Of a stretch of 53,400 nucleotides of DNA, positions 24,901 through 33,397 are shown piece after piece; within the stretch, counting starts at the first letter, position 1, and the number at the start of each line of letters is the position of its first letter. The position numbers and the translations under genes were made by a program. The DNA comes from Xanthobacteraceae bacterium (GTDB lineage Bacteria; Pseudomonadota; Alphaproteobacteria; Rhizobiales; Xanthobacteraceae), in contig JAQGJU010000148.1 of the NCBI GenBank assembly GCA_028290465.1, positions 1 to 53,400 on the forward strand. Direction: 5' to 3'. The notes beneath the pieces were generated by a model that ran no database searches, had not been told where the DNA came from, and saw only the letters and a program-made list of their open reading frames with translations.

Positions 24901-25809
24901 TCAGCTTCCTTGCAGGATTCCTTCCGGCATCTTCGCGCAGTATTCCGCAATATCGCGTGCCCGCGTGAACCAGACGCGTTCTTTCGCGAGCTTATGGTTG
25001 ACGCAGTGACTCAGCGCCTGCCGCAAGGGACGCGCCCGGAAAGGCTGACCGACAATGAAGCCGTGTATCGAAAGCGCAAAAACGAGCGGGCGCTGCTCGG
25101 ATTCCTCGAGCATCTCCTCGAATTGATCGACGATCATATCTGCGAACTCCCGCCCGGTCTGATCGCGCAGCGCAACCGTACCAGCATCGTTGAGTTCGAG
25201 CGGATAGGGCACCGACAAGATCGGTCCGGCGCGCGTCTTCATCCACATCGGCTGGTCGTCTGCCGGCCAATCAAGCAAGTGAGTATATCCGGCTTCCTTG
25301 AGAAGATCCGGGGTCACACTGCTTTCCTGTGCGGCCGGGCCCATCCAACCGTAAGGCCGTACGCCAACATGCTCGGCAATAACGTCGGTGACTTCCTGAA
25401 TCAGGCGCCGCTCGTCATGCTCCCAGAGGCCCTTGTGCGATTCCGCATTGGTGCGTCCATGCCCGAGGACGTCGTCGCCTCGCTCGCGTATTTTTTCGAT
25501 GATCTCGGGATAGTTATGACAGACCGAGCTGTTCAACAGGATCGATGCTGGCAGGTTCAGCTTGTCCAGAATATCGAACAGCCGCCAGACGCCGACCCGG
25601 TTTCCGTAGTCGCGCCAGGAGTAGTTCCGGTGAGTCTGCGTGACCCCCACCCGGGTAACCGGGTCAACACCGATACCGACGTTAAAAGCGAAATGCTCGA
25701 TGTTGATCGCAACATAAAACGCAAGTCGCTTCCCGCCTGGCCATTCAAAATCCGGACGCTTCGTGATTGCGGAATATGCGTAGCGTCCATGGCCCGGTAG
25801 CGTCAGCAT
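24901..25809 (-). CDS. Polysaccharide deacetylase (NodB fold) homologue, PuuE allantoinase-like
   Basis: A 302-residue protein from ATG 25809, which follows GGAGAAACAAAG; an in-frame ATG at 25836 is less well placed. It shows RLAFYVAINIEHFAFNVG at the N-terminus, SWRDYGNRVGVWRLFDILDK, GHGRTNAESHKGL and MGPAAQESSVTPDLLKEAGY, the order seen in PuuE-like members that act on allantoin or other cyclic amides rather than on polysaccharides. DWPADDQPMWM and LSIHGFIVGQPFRARPL continue that match. The usual H-x3-H metal site appears as GHGRTNAESH. With the acetamidase gene downstream it suggests stepwise hydrolysis of a nitrogen-rich substrate. Confidence 0.85.
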   Translation of the reverse strand: MLTLPGHGRYAYSAITKRPDFEWPGGKRLAFYVAINIEHFAFNVGIGVDPVTRVGVTQTHRNYSWRDYGNRVGVWRLFDILDKLNLPASILLNSSVCHNYPEIIEKIRERGDDVLGHGRTNAESHKGLWEHDERRLIQEVTDVIAEHVGVRPYGWMGPAAQESSVTPDLLKEAGYTHLLDWPADDQPMWMKTRAGPILSVPYPLELNDAGTVALRDQTGREFADMIVDQFEEMLEESEQRPLVFALSIHGFIVGQPFRARPLRQALSHCVNHKLAKERVWFTRARDIAEYCAKMPEGILQGS

Positions 25810-25904
25810 CTTTGTTTCTCCAGCAATGAAAACCACAACCTTAGTGTGGTTGTGCGCGGCGCAATCCCAGCGCCGAACAGGACTCCGTCATGGCGTATAC
25901 ACGA

Positions 25905-25946
25905 AACTTGACCTAACTTGCAAGGAATGAAACTATCCGTCAAGTT
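25905..25946. promoter_or_regulatory. Inverted repeat in the divergent promoter region
   Basis: AACTTGAC (25905-25912) and GTCAAGTT (25939-25946) form perfect eight-base inverted arms 26 bases apart, with the palindrome CTTGCAAG (25917-25924) between them. The element sits between the deacetylase operon (reverse) and the binding-protein gene (forward), so it may be an operator for both. The XRE-cupin regulator at 27397 is a possible binder; this is inference. Confidence 0.45.
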
Positions 25947-25975
25947 GCTTCATACAACGAAATGGGAGGTTGCAG

Positions 25976-27019
25976 ATGTCTGTATTTCTTCGTGCAATAA
26001 GGCGCTCTCTGATTTTGACCGGCGTTGCATATTTGGCAACTTTCGGCGCCATGGTCGCGTCGCAACCTGCGCAGGCGCAGTCGAAAGACGTGCGGGTCAT
26101 GATGGACTGGCTGATCCAGGGCACGCACGCGCCGTTTTTCGTTGCCGAGAAGAAAGGCTACTACAAGTCCGAAGGACTCAACGTAGCGATCGATTCCGGA
26201 AAGGGCGCGACCAATGTCGCCGTCGCCGTTGCCGGCGGCGCCTATCAGTTTGGCATGGTCGATCTGCCGTCGCTCATCAATTTCAACGCCAGCAATCCAA
26301 GAACGCCTCTCGTTGCCGTCTATCTGTACTTCGATTCAAATCCGCTCGCGATCGTGAGCAGGAAGTCTGCGGGGATTAAGACGCCGGCGGATCTCAACGG
26401 AAAGAAGATCGCGGGCGGGCCGGGAACGGCCGTCTACGACACCATCAATCTGCTGACGAAGTCATCGAGCGACATCAAGATAAACTGGGTTCCGGTTTCG
26501 CCGGCCCTTTTTGCGCCGATGCTCCTGCGCGGCGAAGTCGATGGCATCGGCGGCTTTGTCAATTCGATGGTTCCGGGCGCGCTGGAGGCCGGAATAAAGC
26601 GTGAAGATCTCGCTGAGCTTCGATACTCGGACTTTGGCGCCAATCTCTACGGCATGGCGCTCGTCGCGAACAAACAATACGCTGAAGCAAACCCGGCAAC
26701 TGTCAAAGGTCTGATCAAAGCGGTCAATCGCGGCCTTCTTGATACGATTGCGAACCCGGATGAAGGGCTGAGCATTCTCAAGGCACGCGATCCGATGATG
26801 AATCTCGACATCGAGAAGGTCCGACTGGGTATTGCGCTCGATCTCATCAATACCCCGCATGTCGCCAAGAATGGCCTGAGCACGGTGGTCGACGAACGCC
26901 TCCAGAAGACGATCGACGATATCGTCAGCGTGAACAAGATCGCCAACGCACCGAAGCCCTCCGACGTCTATGACGCCAAATACCTGCCTCCGGTCGCAGA
27001 CCGCATGATCAAGAAATAA
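25976..27019 (+). CDS. NMT1/THI5-like ABC transporter substrate-binding protein
   Basis: A 347-residue periplasmic protein. ATG 25976 follows GGGAGG at 25964-25969. The signal peptide ends near QPAQAQSKD. The mature protein has VRVMMDWLIQGTHAPFFVAEKKGYY and GLNVAIDSGKGATNVAVAVAGG, the NMT1/THI5 pattern found in binding proteins of NitT/TauT importers for pyrimidines, nitrate or sulfonates. It probably feeds the permease and ATPase encoded on the other strand, split from them by the two hydrolase genes. Confidence 0.9.
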   Translation: MSVFLRAIRRSLILTGVAYLATFGAMVASQPAQAQSKDVRVMMDWLIQGTHAPFFVAEKKGYYKSEGLNVAIDSGKGATNVAVAVAGGAYQFGMVDLPSLINFNASNPRTPLVAVYLYFDSNPLAIVSRKSAGIKTPADLNGKKIAGGPGTAVYDTINLLTKSSSDIKINWVPVSPALFAPMLLRGEVDGIGGFVNSMVPGALEAGIKREDLAELRYSDFGANLYGMALVANKQYAEANPATVKGLIKAVNRGLLDTIANPDEGLSILKARDPMMNLDIEKVRLGIALDLINTPHVAKNGLSTVVDERLQKTIDDIVSVNKIANAPKPSDVYDAKYLPPVADRMIKK

Positions 27020-27396
27020 AGTACGCAACAGCAACTGAGCAGCCCCCGGGTTCGACTTTCGGACCCGGGGGCGACAGTTCATTTCATGCCGTATCGCTCT
27101 GCGCGGTGGATGTGACTGCATTGCGAGCTGTAAGGATATCGGGTCGTTCTTCGCCTTGTTGCCCAGCCCGAAGGCATTGGCAGTTGTGCCGAGCGTATTG
27201 GGATGGGTCGTTGTGGCGGAAGGACTGCGCGCGTCTATCATATCCTCCTCAGTTTCTTCACCCAGTTGCCCACTGCATACACAGACCGATTCCTAAATGA
27301 CCCATTTTGCAGCCGCCAATATCCTTATACTAAGCCTGCAAGTGCCGACCACCGCATCCTTCGCAAGGCGGTAGGCGGAAACATCGGAATAGAAAG
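27020..27396. other. Intergenic stretch with a terminator hairpin; no gene seen
   Basis: The first 55 bases hold the hairpin at 27042-27072. The remainder has no convincing coding frame or recognisable remnant and probably contains the promoter of the XRE-cupin regulator gene. Confidence 0.5.
27042..27072 (+). terminator. Hairpin after the binding-protein gene, probable terminator
   Basis: GCCCCCGGGTTCG pairs with CGGACCCGGGGGC (one mismatch) around a five-base ACTTT loop, 22 bases after the stop at 27019. The stem is strong, but no T-run follows, so termination may be inefficient or factor-assisted. Confidence 0.6.
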
Positions 27397-27969
27397 ATGC
27401 CAGCTCCATTGGAAGGGACATTGGGCCACCGCCTCCGGCGCGCGCGGCGGGAACGCAAGGCGACTCTGAAAGAAGTCGCCGAAAGGGCGGGGTGCTCGGA
27501 GAGCGTTCTCTCAAAGCTGGAGAATAACAAGGCGCAGGTCTCGCTGAACCTGCTGCGGCGTGTCTGCAACGCGGTCGACCTCACCATGGGCGAGTTGTTC
27601 GCTCCCGGCGACGGCGCCAACAGCGTGGTCATACATGTCGGCCAGCGTGAGGTCGTCCAACTCAACCCGTCGAGTTCTGGACAGAAGTCTGTTCTGGAAT
27701 GTCTCATCCCGCGTGACACGTCCTCCACGCTCCAGGGCAACATTCACGTCATGTCTCCGGGGTGCGGAAGCGAAGGCATGGTCACTCATGAGGGCGAGGA
27801 AGTCGGCTACGTGATCTGCGGAAAAATTGAACTGACCGTGGGAGATAGAATCTATCAAGCGAGCGAAGGAGATTCGTTCTATTTCCGGTCGGAAGTCCCG
27901 CACGGCTATCGCAATGTCGGCAACACCGAAGCGCGGATCATCTTCATCAATTCTCCGCCCACGTTTTAA
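27397..27969 (+). CDS. XRE-cupin transcriptional regulator
   Basis: A 190-residue protein with an N-terminal XRE helix-turn-helix (LGHRLRRARRERKATLKEVA, then AGCSESVLSKLENNKAQVSL) and a C-terminal cupin (MVTHEGEEVGYVICGKIELT and SEGDSFYFRSEVPHGYRNVG). This architecture is that of PuuR/SinR-like regulators that sense small catabolic compounds. It is followed by the LVIVD-type gene 28 bases later and probably controls module C, including the divergent promoter at about 25.9 kb. Confidence 0.93.
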   Translation: MPAPLEGTLGHRLRRARRERKATLKEVAERAGCSESVLSKLENNKAQVSLNLLRRVCNAVDLTMGELFAPGDGANSVVIHVGQREVVQLNPSSSGQKSVLECLIPRDTSSTLQGNIHVMSPGCGSEGMVTHEGEEVGYVICGKIELTVGDRIYQASEGDSFYFRSEVPHGYRNVGNTEARIIFINSPPTF

Positions 27970-27996
27970 GACGCGAAGCCACGATGGTTCAAATAA

Positions 27997-29244
27997 ATGG
28001 AAACTTCGATGAGTGACGTAATCCCGCCAGGCAGAGCCTGGTCGCAAAATGTGCGTGCCATATCCTATATGGATCTTGAAGGTCGGCCTGCGTTCAAGAT
28101 GGCGATTCATCGTAGCGGCGAACGATGGTACCTCTATGCGGCGCATTTCTGGCACAGCGGCCTCACCGTTGTCGACATAACCGACGCCGATGCGCCACGA
28201 CAGGTGCGCTTCATTCCCGGACCACCCAATACCTGGACATTGCAAGTCCAGGCCGCGGACGGGCTGTTGATCACATCGCAGGAACGGATATTAGACGGGT
28301 GGGGCGGGGACGCCGACCAACCGTTCGGCGAGGGCTTCATCATTTGGGACCTGAGCGATCCTGAAAACCCGCGCCAGCTCGGCCATCACAAAACAGGATA
28401 TCGCGGCACGCATCGCAACTATTACGACGGAGGCCGCTACGTCCACGCGACGTCGATGATCGAAGGATATGAAGGGCATATCTATCAGATCGTCGACATC
28501 ATCGATCCGTCACGTCCTGTGGAAGTATCGCGTTGGTGGTATCCGGGCCAGTGGACGGCCGGCGGCGAAGGCGGCGTTCCGTCCGCGACTTTTTTGCACG
28601 GCGGCGCTTACGTCAAAGGCGACCGCGCCTACCTGCCCTACACCGCTGGCGGGTTCGTGATCCTCGACATTTCCGATGTGACCCGGCCAACGCTCGTCAG
28701 CGATCTTCCTTTTTCACCGCCCTTCATCTCGTTCATCGGCGTGCATACGGCGCTGCCCCTGCTGGATCGCCCACTCGTGGTCGTCAATTCGGAGGCTATC
28801 GCCGAACACGGCGACGAGCCGCTCGGCTTTACGGGCATTGTCGACATTTCGAAGGAACGTTCGCCCCGCCTGATCTCATTGTTTCCGATCCCTAAACCCC
28901 ACCCGGACATGGGTATTCGTAATTTTTACGAGTGGCCGGGCCGGTTCGGGCCGCACAATCAGCATCAGCCGCAGTTTCAGAAGGTGCTTTATCAGGACGA
29001 GAACACGACCTTCCTGACCTACTTCAATGCCGGCTTGCGCATTTACGACATTTCCGATGAACGGACGCCGCATGAGATCGGATACTTCGTCGCGCCCCAT
29101 CCCCTGCAACGCCGTGGACCTCTTCCAAGTAAAGGCCTCGTGACTCAGAGCGAAGATGTGGTTGTCGACAGTCGAGGCAACATCTTCGTCTCGGACAAGA
29201 ATCACGGAATCTATGTCCTGCGTTTCGATGATCCCCGGCGATAA
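27997..29244 (+). CDS. LVIVD-repeat (beta-propeller) family protein
   Basis: A 415-residue protein built from repeated VVDITDADAPRQV-type units: LTVVDITDADAPRQV, FIIWDLSDPENPRQLG, YQIVDIIDPSRPVEVS, FVILDISDVTRPTLVS, GIVDISKERSPRLIS and LRIYDISDERTPHEIG. Such DIS-P-P repeats form a beta-propeller. Starts at 27997 and 28009 are both possible. No signal peptide is visible, unlike many LVIVD proteins, so the cellular location is uncertain. Some histidine-rich segments (HHKTGYRGTHRNYY) may bind metal. The function is unknown; it may be an enzyme or scaffold of module C. Confidence 0.82.
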   Translation: METSMSDVIPPGRAWSQNVRAISYMDLEGRPAFKMAIHRSGERWYLYAAHFWHSGLTVVDITDADAPRQVRFIPGPPNTWTLQVQAADGLLITSQERILDGWGGDADQPFGEGFIIWDLSDPENPRQLGHHKTGYRGTHRNYYDGGRYVHATSMIEGYEGHIYQIVDIIDPSRPVEVSRWWYPGQWTAGGEGGVPSATFLHGGAYVKGDRAYLPYTAGGFVILDISDVTRPTLVSDLPFSPPFISFIGVHTALPLLDRPLVVVNSEAIAEHGDEPLGFTGIVDISKERSPRLISLFPIPKPHPDMGIRNFYEWPGRFGPHNQHQPQFQKVLYQDENTTFLTYFNAGLRIYDISDERTPHEIGYFVAPHPLQRRGPLPSKGLVTQSEDVVVDSRGNIFVSDKNHGIYVLRFDDPRR

Positions 29245-29333
29245 GCCGTAACGGGCGTAGCAATAAATATATAGATTTCAACGACATCAGCGAACGTCAG
29301 CGAACAAGCACGAACGTTCCTAGGCAAAAGTTG

Positions 29334-29374
29334 CGCCCTCTCACGGCGAAAGCAGTGGTTCGATTCCGCTAGGG
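29334..29374 (+). repeat. Right attachment-site copy: partial tRNA-Glu 3' half (attR candidate)
   Basis: Direct repeat of 5072-5112 with one mismatch in 41 bases. The copy starts inside the anticodon stem and lacks the 5' half of the tRNA; after AGGG a four-base gap is followed by CCATTT, so the CCA end is nearly kept. It cannot be a working tRNA. It marks the likely right end of the island, immediately after the LVIVD gene. Confidence 0.82.
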
Positions 29375-29470
29375 CCATTTAAATCCGGCATTTCTTGATT
29401 TTCCTTGCGAGGCTTTGGAAGAGCCTCGACGGATTTGGCGACGGCTACGGCATGGCTATGACAAGCTGCC

Positions 29471-30358
29471 TTAAGCCTGCTCGGCCGCGAGCCGGTCCAT
29501 GATCCAGCGTCTGAAATCGCGCACCCGGGCCGGCAGCCGGTCGCGGTCCGGATAGATCAGGTAAAATCCGTCGCCGGCATCGACCGTCTGCTCGAACGGC
29601 TGCACCAGATTGCCCTTGCGCAGGTCGTCTTCCACGAACCCGCGCCGGCCGAGCACAATACCCAGACCATCGAGCGCCGCGCTGAAGGCCAGATCGGTGC
29701 TGGTAAAGGTAATGCGCCGTGCGAGCGCCAGTGATCCGACTCCGGCACTCTGGGACCAGCGATCCCATTGGTCGAGCCCGGCCGACGTCTCCAGAAGCGT
29801 ATGCTGTTCAAGGTCGGCCGGCCTCTGCAACGGCGGCGCCGACTTCAGATAGGCCGGGCTCAAGACCGGCATCAGGATCCGTCGCAGCAACAGGTCCGTG
29901 CGCATCGAACTCCAATGGCCTGTGCCGAGCATGATCGCGACGTCGAACTCGGACGGCAGCGGCTCGTCGGGGCGCACGGTCGTGATCAGCACCTCCTGAT
30001 CGGGAAACTGGAGTTGAAAGTCCGGCAGCCGCGGCAGCAGCCAGAGCCGGATGAAGAAGCGGGAGCCCCAGATGTGGAGCGGCTGGCCGGCATTGTCGGC
30101 GCTGATGGCGCGCGTGCCGGTTTCGAGCTTGGCGAAGGCCTCGTTGACGTAACCGAGATAGAGCCGTCCGGCTGCGGTGATCCGCACTTCGTTGCCGACC
30201 CGCGCGAACAGATCGACGCCGAGGTGCTGCTCCAGATTCTTGATCTGCCGGCTGATCGCGCCGGGCGTCACGTTCAATTCGGCCGCCGCCTTGCTGAAAT
30301 TCTCCAGCCGGCCGGCAGCCTCGAATGCCTTGATGGCGTTGAGCGGTGGCAGGGACAT
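29471..30358 (-). CDS. LysR family transcriptional regulator (GcvA-like)
   Basis: A 295-residue regulator. The N-terminal winged helix reads LNAIKAFEAAGRLENFSKAA, LNVTPGAISRQIKNLEQHLG, the standard LysR pattern in its GcvA/AmpR subgroup. The effector domain follows with DVAIMLGTGHWSSM and LGIVLGRRGFVEDDL. It lies just outside the island's right end and diverges from the metallo-beta-lactamase-fold genes, so it probably activates them and the Bug protein. Confidence 0.92.
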   Translation of the reverse strand: MSLPPLNAIKAFEAAGRLENFSKAAAELNVTPGAISRQIKNLEQHLGVDLFARVGNEVRITAAGRLYLGYVNEAFAKLETGTRAISADNAGQPLHIWGSRFFIRLWLLPRLPDFQLQFPDQEVLITTVRPDEPLPSEFDVAIMLGTGHWSSMRTDLLLRRILMPVLSPAYLKSAPPLQRPADLEQHTLLETSAGLDQWDRWSQSAGVGSLALARRITFTSTDLAFSAALDGLGIVLGRRGFVEDDLRKGNLVQPFEQTVDAGDGFYLIYPDRDRLPARVRDFRRWIMDRLAAEQA

Positions 30359-30471
30359 TGGCCGCCTGACTGTGCGTTTTTCTCACAACGGTTAGACAAT
30401 AACTCGTTTGACCCTGCAAGGGGGCCGCTCCTTTATCCGCGCTCGATGACCTGCCGCGTAAGGACAAGGCC

Positions 30472-31398
30472 GTGAATTTGCAGACAAAGCCGTCGGCTCT
30501 CCGGCCGGTCTTCCCGGTCGGCCGCAGTACGATCGAAAAGAGCCATATCGAGACGATCGCGGACGGGAAGCTCTACGCGCTTCAGAATGTGATGGGGCTG
30601 GACGGCCGCGTCAGCGCCTATCCGGCCAATGCCCGCGGCTATTCGGTCTCGAACTGTTACCTGATCAAGGAGGGCAATCGCGCGCTGCTGCTCGACAGTG
30701 GCTTGTCGGCGCACGAAGCCTCGATCATCGCGCAGATCCGGTCGCTGACGACGCCCGACACGCTGCTATCCATTTTCCCGCTGCGCATCAACGAATACAT
30801 GTCGGTCTGCAATGTCGAGGCGATCGCGCAGAGCTTCAATGTCGAGCAGTGCTATTCCGGCAATCCGGACGCGGCGCTTTGGGTCGACTTCGGCCGTCAG
30901 TCGGACGCGAAAGATAACGGTGCCTATTCGCTTAAGACTACGCTGGTATCGCGCGCCGAAACACTCCACGTTGGCGACACCCGCGCTGTCGACGTGTTCC
31001 AGGCGCCCATCCGCCTGATCAACACACGCTGGATGTTCGACCAGAACACCAAGACATTGTTCACGTCGGATAGTTTCTCGCATGAATGGAGCGACAGTCC
31101 CGACGGACCTTGGTCGATCTCGGCGGATGAGTGTACCACCACGCCCGACCACATCCGCAGCTTCCTGCTGAACACCCGCTATTGGTGGCTCGAAGGCGGC
31201 AAGACGACCGATCTGCGCCGCAAACTCGGCGCTATTTTCGATAAATATCCGATTGAGAACATTGCGCCCGGTTACGGCCGGGTGCTGCGCGGACGTGCGC
31301 TGGTCGAGAAGCAATACAAGATGTTCGACGAAATTTTGGCGCGGCTCGATCAGAGTGTCGTCAAGTCGCGATACGTCGACCGTGACGAGTTGAGGTAA
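30472..31398 (+). CDS. Metallo-beta-lactamase-fold protein lacking the usual metal motif
   Basis: A 308-residue protein from GTG 30472. YSVSNCYLIKEGNRALLLDSG is the typical first strand pair of the MBL fold, and NTKTLFTSDSFSHEW matches the strand with the bridging aspartate. However, where HxHxDH should follow the LLLDSG part, the sequence reads FPLRINEYMSVCNVEAIA, with none of the histidines. The C-terminal APGYGRVLRGRA resembles the last motif but lacks its histidine. It may be a non-catalytic or redox-type MBL (flavodiiron-like) relative. The next MBL gene follows after three bases, so they probably form a complex or consecutive steps. Confidence 0.7.
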   Translation: MNLQTKPSALRPVFPVGRSTIEKSHIETIADGKLYALQNVMGLDGRVSAYPANARGYSVSNCYLIKEGNRALLLDSGLSAHEASIIAQIRSLTTPDTLLSIFPLRINEYMSVCNVEAIAQSFNVEQCYSGNPDAALWVDFGRQSDAKDNGAYSLKTTLVSRAETLHVGDTRAVDVFQAPIRLINTRWMFDQNTKTLFTSDSFSHEWSDSPDGPWSISADECTTTPDHIRSFLLNTRYWWLEGGKTTDLRRKLGAIFDKYPIENIAPGYGRVLRGRALVEKQYKMFDEILARLDQSVVKSRYVDRDELR

Positions 31399-31401
31399 GC
31401 G

Positions 31402-32217
31402 ATGCCCAATCCTTCGAAGCCGATGCCACGCGAACTGGCCGACGGCGTGTTCTGGCTCGGCGACTGCCTGGAGCAACGCGCCAAGGGCAGAATCTACCAC
31501 ACCTATAACGCATCCTTCCTGCTATGCGGCACGAACGCCTCGATGCTGATCGAAACGGGGCATCCGAAGGATTTCCCGATCATCGAAAAGCAGCTCAAGG
31601 AATTGCTGACGACGCGGGCGCCGCTGAAATATCTGTTCGTCACCCATCAGGAAACGCCGCATTCGGGCGGGCTCGGCCGCGTGCTCGCGTGCTATCCCGA
31701 GGCGATCCTCTGTGGCGACATGAGCGATTATCATCTCGCCTTCCCGCAATTCGCCGACCGCATGATGTCGATGACGCTGGGTGACGAAATCGATCTCGGC
31801 GGCCGTTCATTCATCGCGGTCGAGCCGGTGATCCGCGATCTGCGCACCACTTGGTGGGGCTTCGACAGCAAGGAACGCGTGCTGTTTCCGGGCGATGGCT
31901 TTGCCTACAGCCATTATCACGAGGACGGCCATTGCGGCCTGTTGGCCGAGGAAGCGATCTCGCTCGATCTCGCTGATGTCTCGGCTGTGTTCGCCGACCG
32001 CGCGCTGTTCTGGACCAAATTCACCGATATGCAGCTCTACGTCGATCGTCTGCAATGGTTGTGCGATAAGCTCGACGTCAAAGCGATCGCGCCGACTCAC
32101 GGTCTGCCGATACTGAACGTGCCGCAAACCATGCCGAAGCTTCAGGAAGGGCTGCTGTACGGAAGCTCTATACCTGAGTCTGGTACCGAGACTGGACTGG
32201 CACCGCCAAAGTCTTAA
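31402..32217 (+). CDS. Metallo-beta-lactamase-fold hydrolase
   Basis: A 271-residue protein. ASFLLCGTNASMLIETGHPKD begins the MBL fold; YLFVTHQETPHSGGLGR is an H-x-E-x-x-H form of the first metal motif, as in flavodiiron-type domains; VLFPGDGFAYSHYHEDGHCG gives the bridging aspartate region, and AIAPTHGLP the last histidine. The metal site is therefore mostly retained, unlike in the upstream neighbour. Substrate is unknown. It is followed by a Bug binding protein, together forming a LysR-controlled unit. Confidence 0.8.
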   Translation: MPNPSKPMPRELADGVFWLGDCLEQRAKGRIYHTYNASFLLCGTNASMLIETGHPKDFPIIEKQLKELLTTRAPLKYLFVTHQETPHSGGLGRVLACYPEAILCGDMSDYHLAFPQFADRMMSMTLGDEIDLGGRSFIAVEPVIRDLRTTWWGFDSKERVLFPGDGFAYSHYHEDGHCGLLAEEAISLDLADVSAVFADRALFWTKFTDMQLYVDRLQWLCDKLDVKAIAPTHGLPILNVPQTMPKLQEGLLYGSSIPESGTETGLAPPKS

Positions 32218-32274
32218 ATTGCGCGGACCACAGCCGCGAATAACAAACAATAATAGCCGACAGGGAGAGCGACA

Positions 32275-33261
32275 ATGACAAAGCCCGCGCGCACCGCGGC
32301 GTGGATCGTAGTCGGCGCCGCATCGATCCTGATGCTGGGCGCGGTCAACGCGACCGCCGGCGACTATCCCGATCGTCCGATCCGCCTGCTGGTACCGGGC
32401 GTGGCCGGTGGCGGCATGGATGTCGTCGCGCGGCTGGTGGCCAACACCATCAGCCAATCCCTGAAGCAACCCGTCGTCGTGGAGAACAAGCCGGGCGCGG
32501 CCGGCAATATCGCCGTCAATCAACTCGCGAAGTCGCCCCCCGATGGCTACACCATCGTGCTCGGGCAAACCTCGCAGTTGGCGATCAACCCTTCATTATA
32601 CCGTAATCTGCCTTACGATCCGATCAAGGACTTCGTGCCGGTCGTGCTGCTCGCCGACGCGCCAAACGTCATCGTGGTGACCGCCAAGTCATCGTATCAA
32701 TCGCTCGCCGATGTTGTCGCGGCGGCGAAGAAGTCGCCGGACGGCATGGACTACGCGACGCCGGGCATCGGTACCGTCTCGCATCTCACCGCCGAATTGT
32801 TTGCGCTCAGCGCCGGCATCAAGCTCCGCCACATTCCGTCGCGCGGCGCGCAGTCCGCTCTGTTGGATGTCGCCTCCGGCCGCATCCCGTTGATGCTGTC
32901 GTCGATCCCGACCGCGCTCGGATTGATCCAGAGCGGCGAGTTGCGCGCGATTGGCGTTACGGCGCCGGAGCGCAGCCCGGTATTGCCGAACATTCCGACC
33001 GTCGCGGAGCAAGGCTATCCCGGCTTCAACGCCGGCACATGGTACGGCCTTCTAGTGCCGGCCGGCACGCCGGCCAACATCGTGGCGCGCCTCAATGAGG
33101 CGGGCAATGCGGCGCTCAAATCGCCCGCCATTGTCGAGCGCCTGCAAGCGGAAGGCGGCGTCGTGCTCGGCGGCAGCAGCGCCGCGTTCACCGACATACT
33201 CAAGGCCGACAACGGTAAGTGGTCGAAAGTGGTCAAAGAGGCCGGGCTCAGTCAGGAGTAA
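32275..33261 (+). CDS. Bug family solute-binding protein
   Basis: A 328-residue periplasmic protein with a signal peptide (IVVGAASILMLGAVNATAG) and the Bug sequence RPIRLLVPGVAGGGMDVVARL, then VVVENKPGAAGNIAVNQLAK and SPPDGYTIVLG. ATG 32275 follows GGAGAGCGACA. It is a second orphan Bug protein in the window and shows only moderate similarity to the one at 18222, so the two are not a recent duplication. It probably captures the substrate of the two MBL-fold proteins. Confidence 0.92.
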   Translation: MTKPARTAAWIVVGAASILMLGAVNATAGDYPDRPIRLLVPGVAGGGMDVVARLVANTISQSLKQPVVVENKPGAAGNIAVNQLAKSPPDGYTIVLGQTSQLAINPSLYRNLPYDPIKDFVPVVLLADAPNVIVVTAKSSYQSLADVVAAAKKSPDGMDYATPGIGTVSHLTAELFALSAGIKLRHIPSRGAQSALLDVASGRIPLMLSSIPTALGLIQSGELRAIGVTAPERSPVLPNIPTVAEQGYPGFNAGTWYGLLVPAGTPANIVARLNEAGNAALKSPAIVERLQAEGGVVLGGSSAAFTDILKADNGKWSKVVKEAGLSQE

Positions 33262-33397
33262 CCGGTTAACATCAGCAGCGCCCCATATATGCTTATGGCG
33301 GCGAGGCCGGTTCGCATTGCGCGCATATAGGATCGCCTATTGGCGCGAATTTTCACAAAAATTTCTGAATGCACACGGGCGCCCTGTACCTGAGAGC

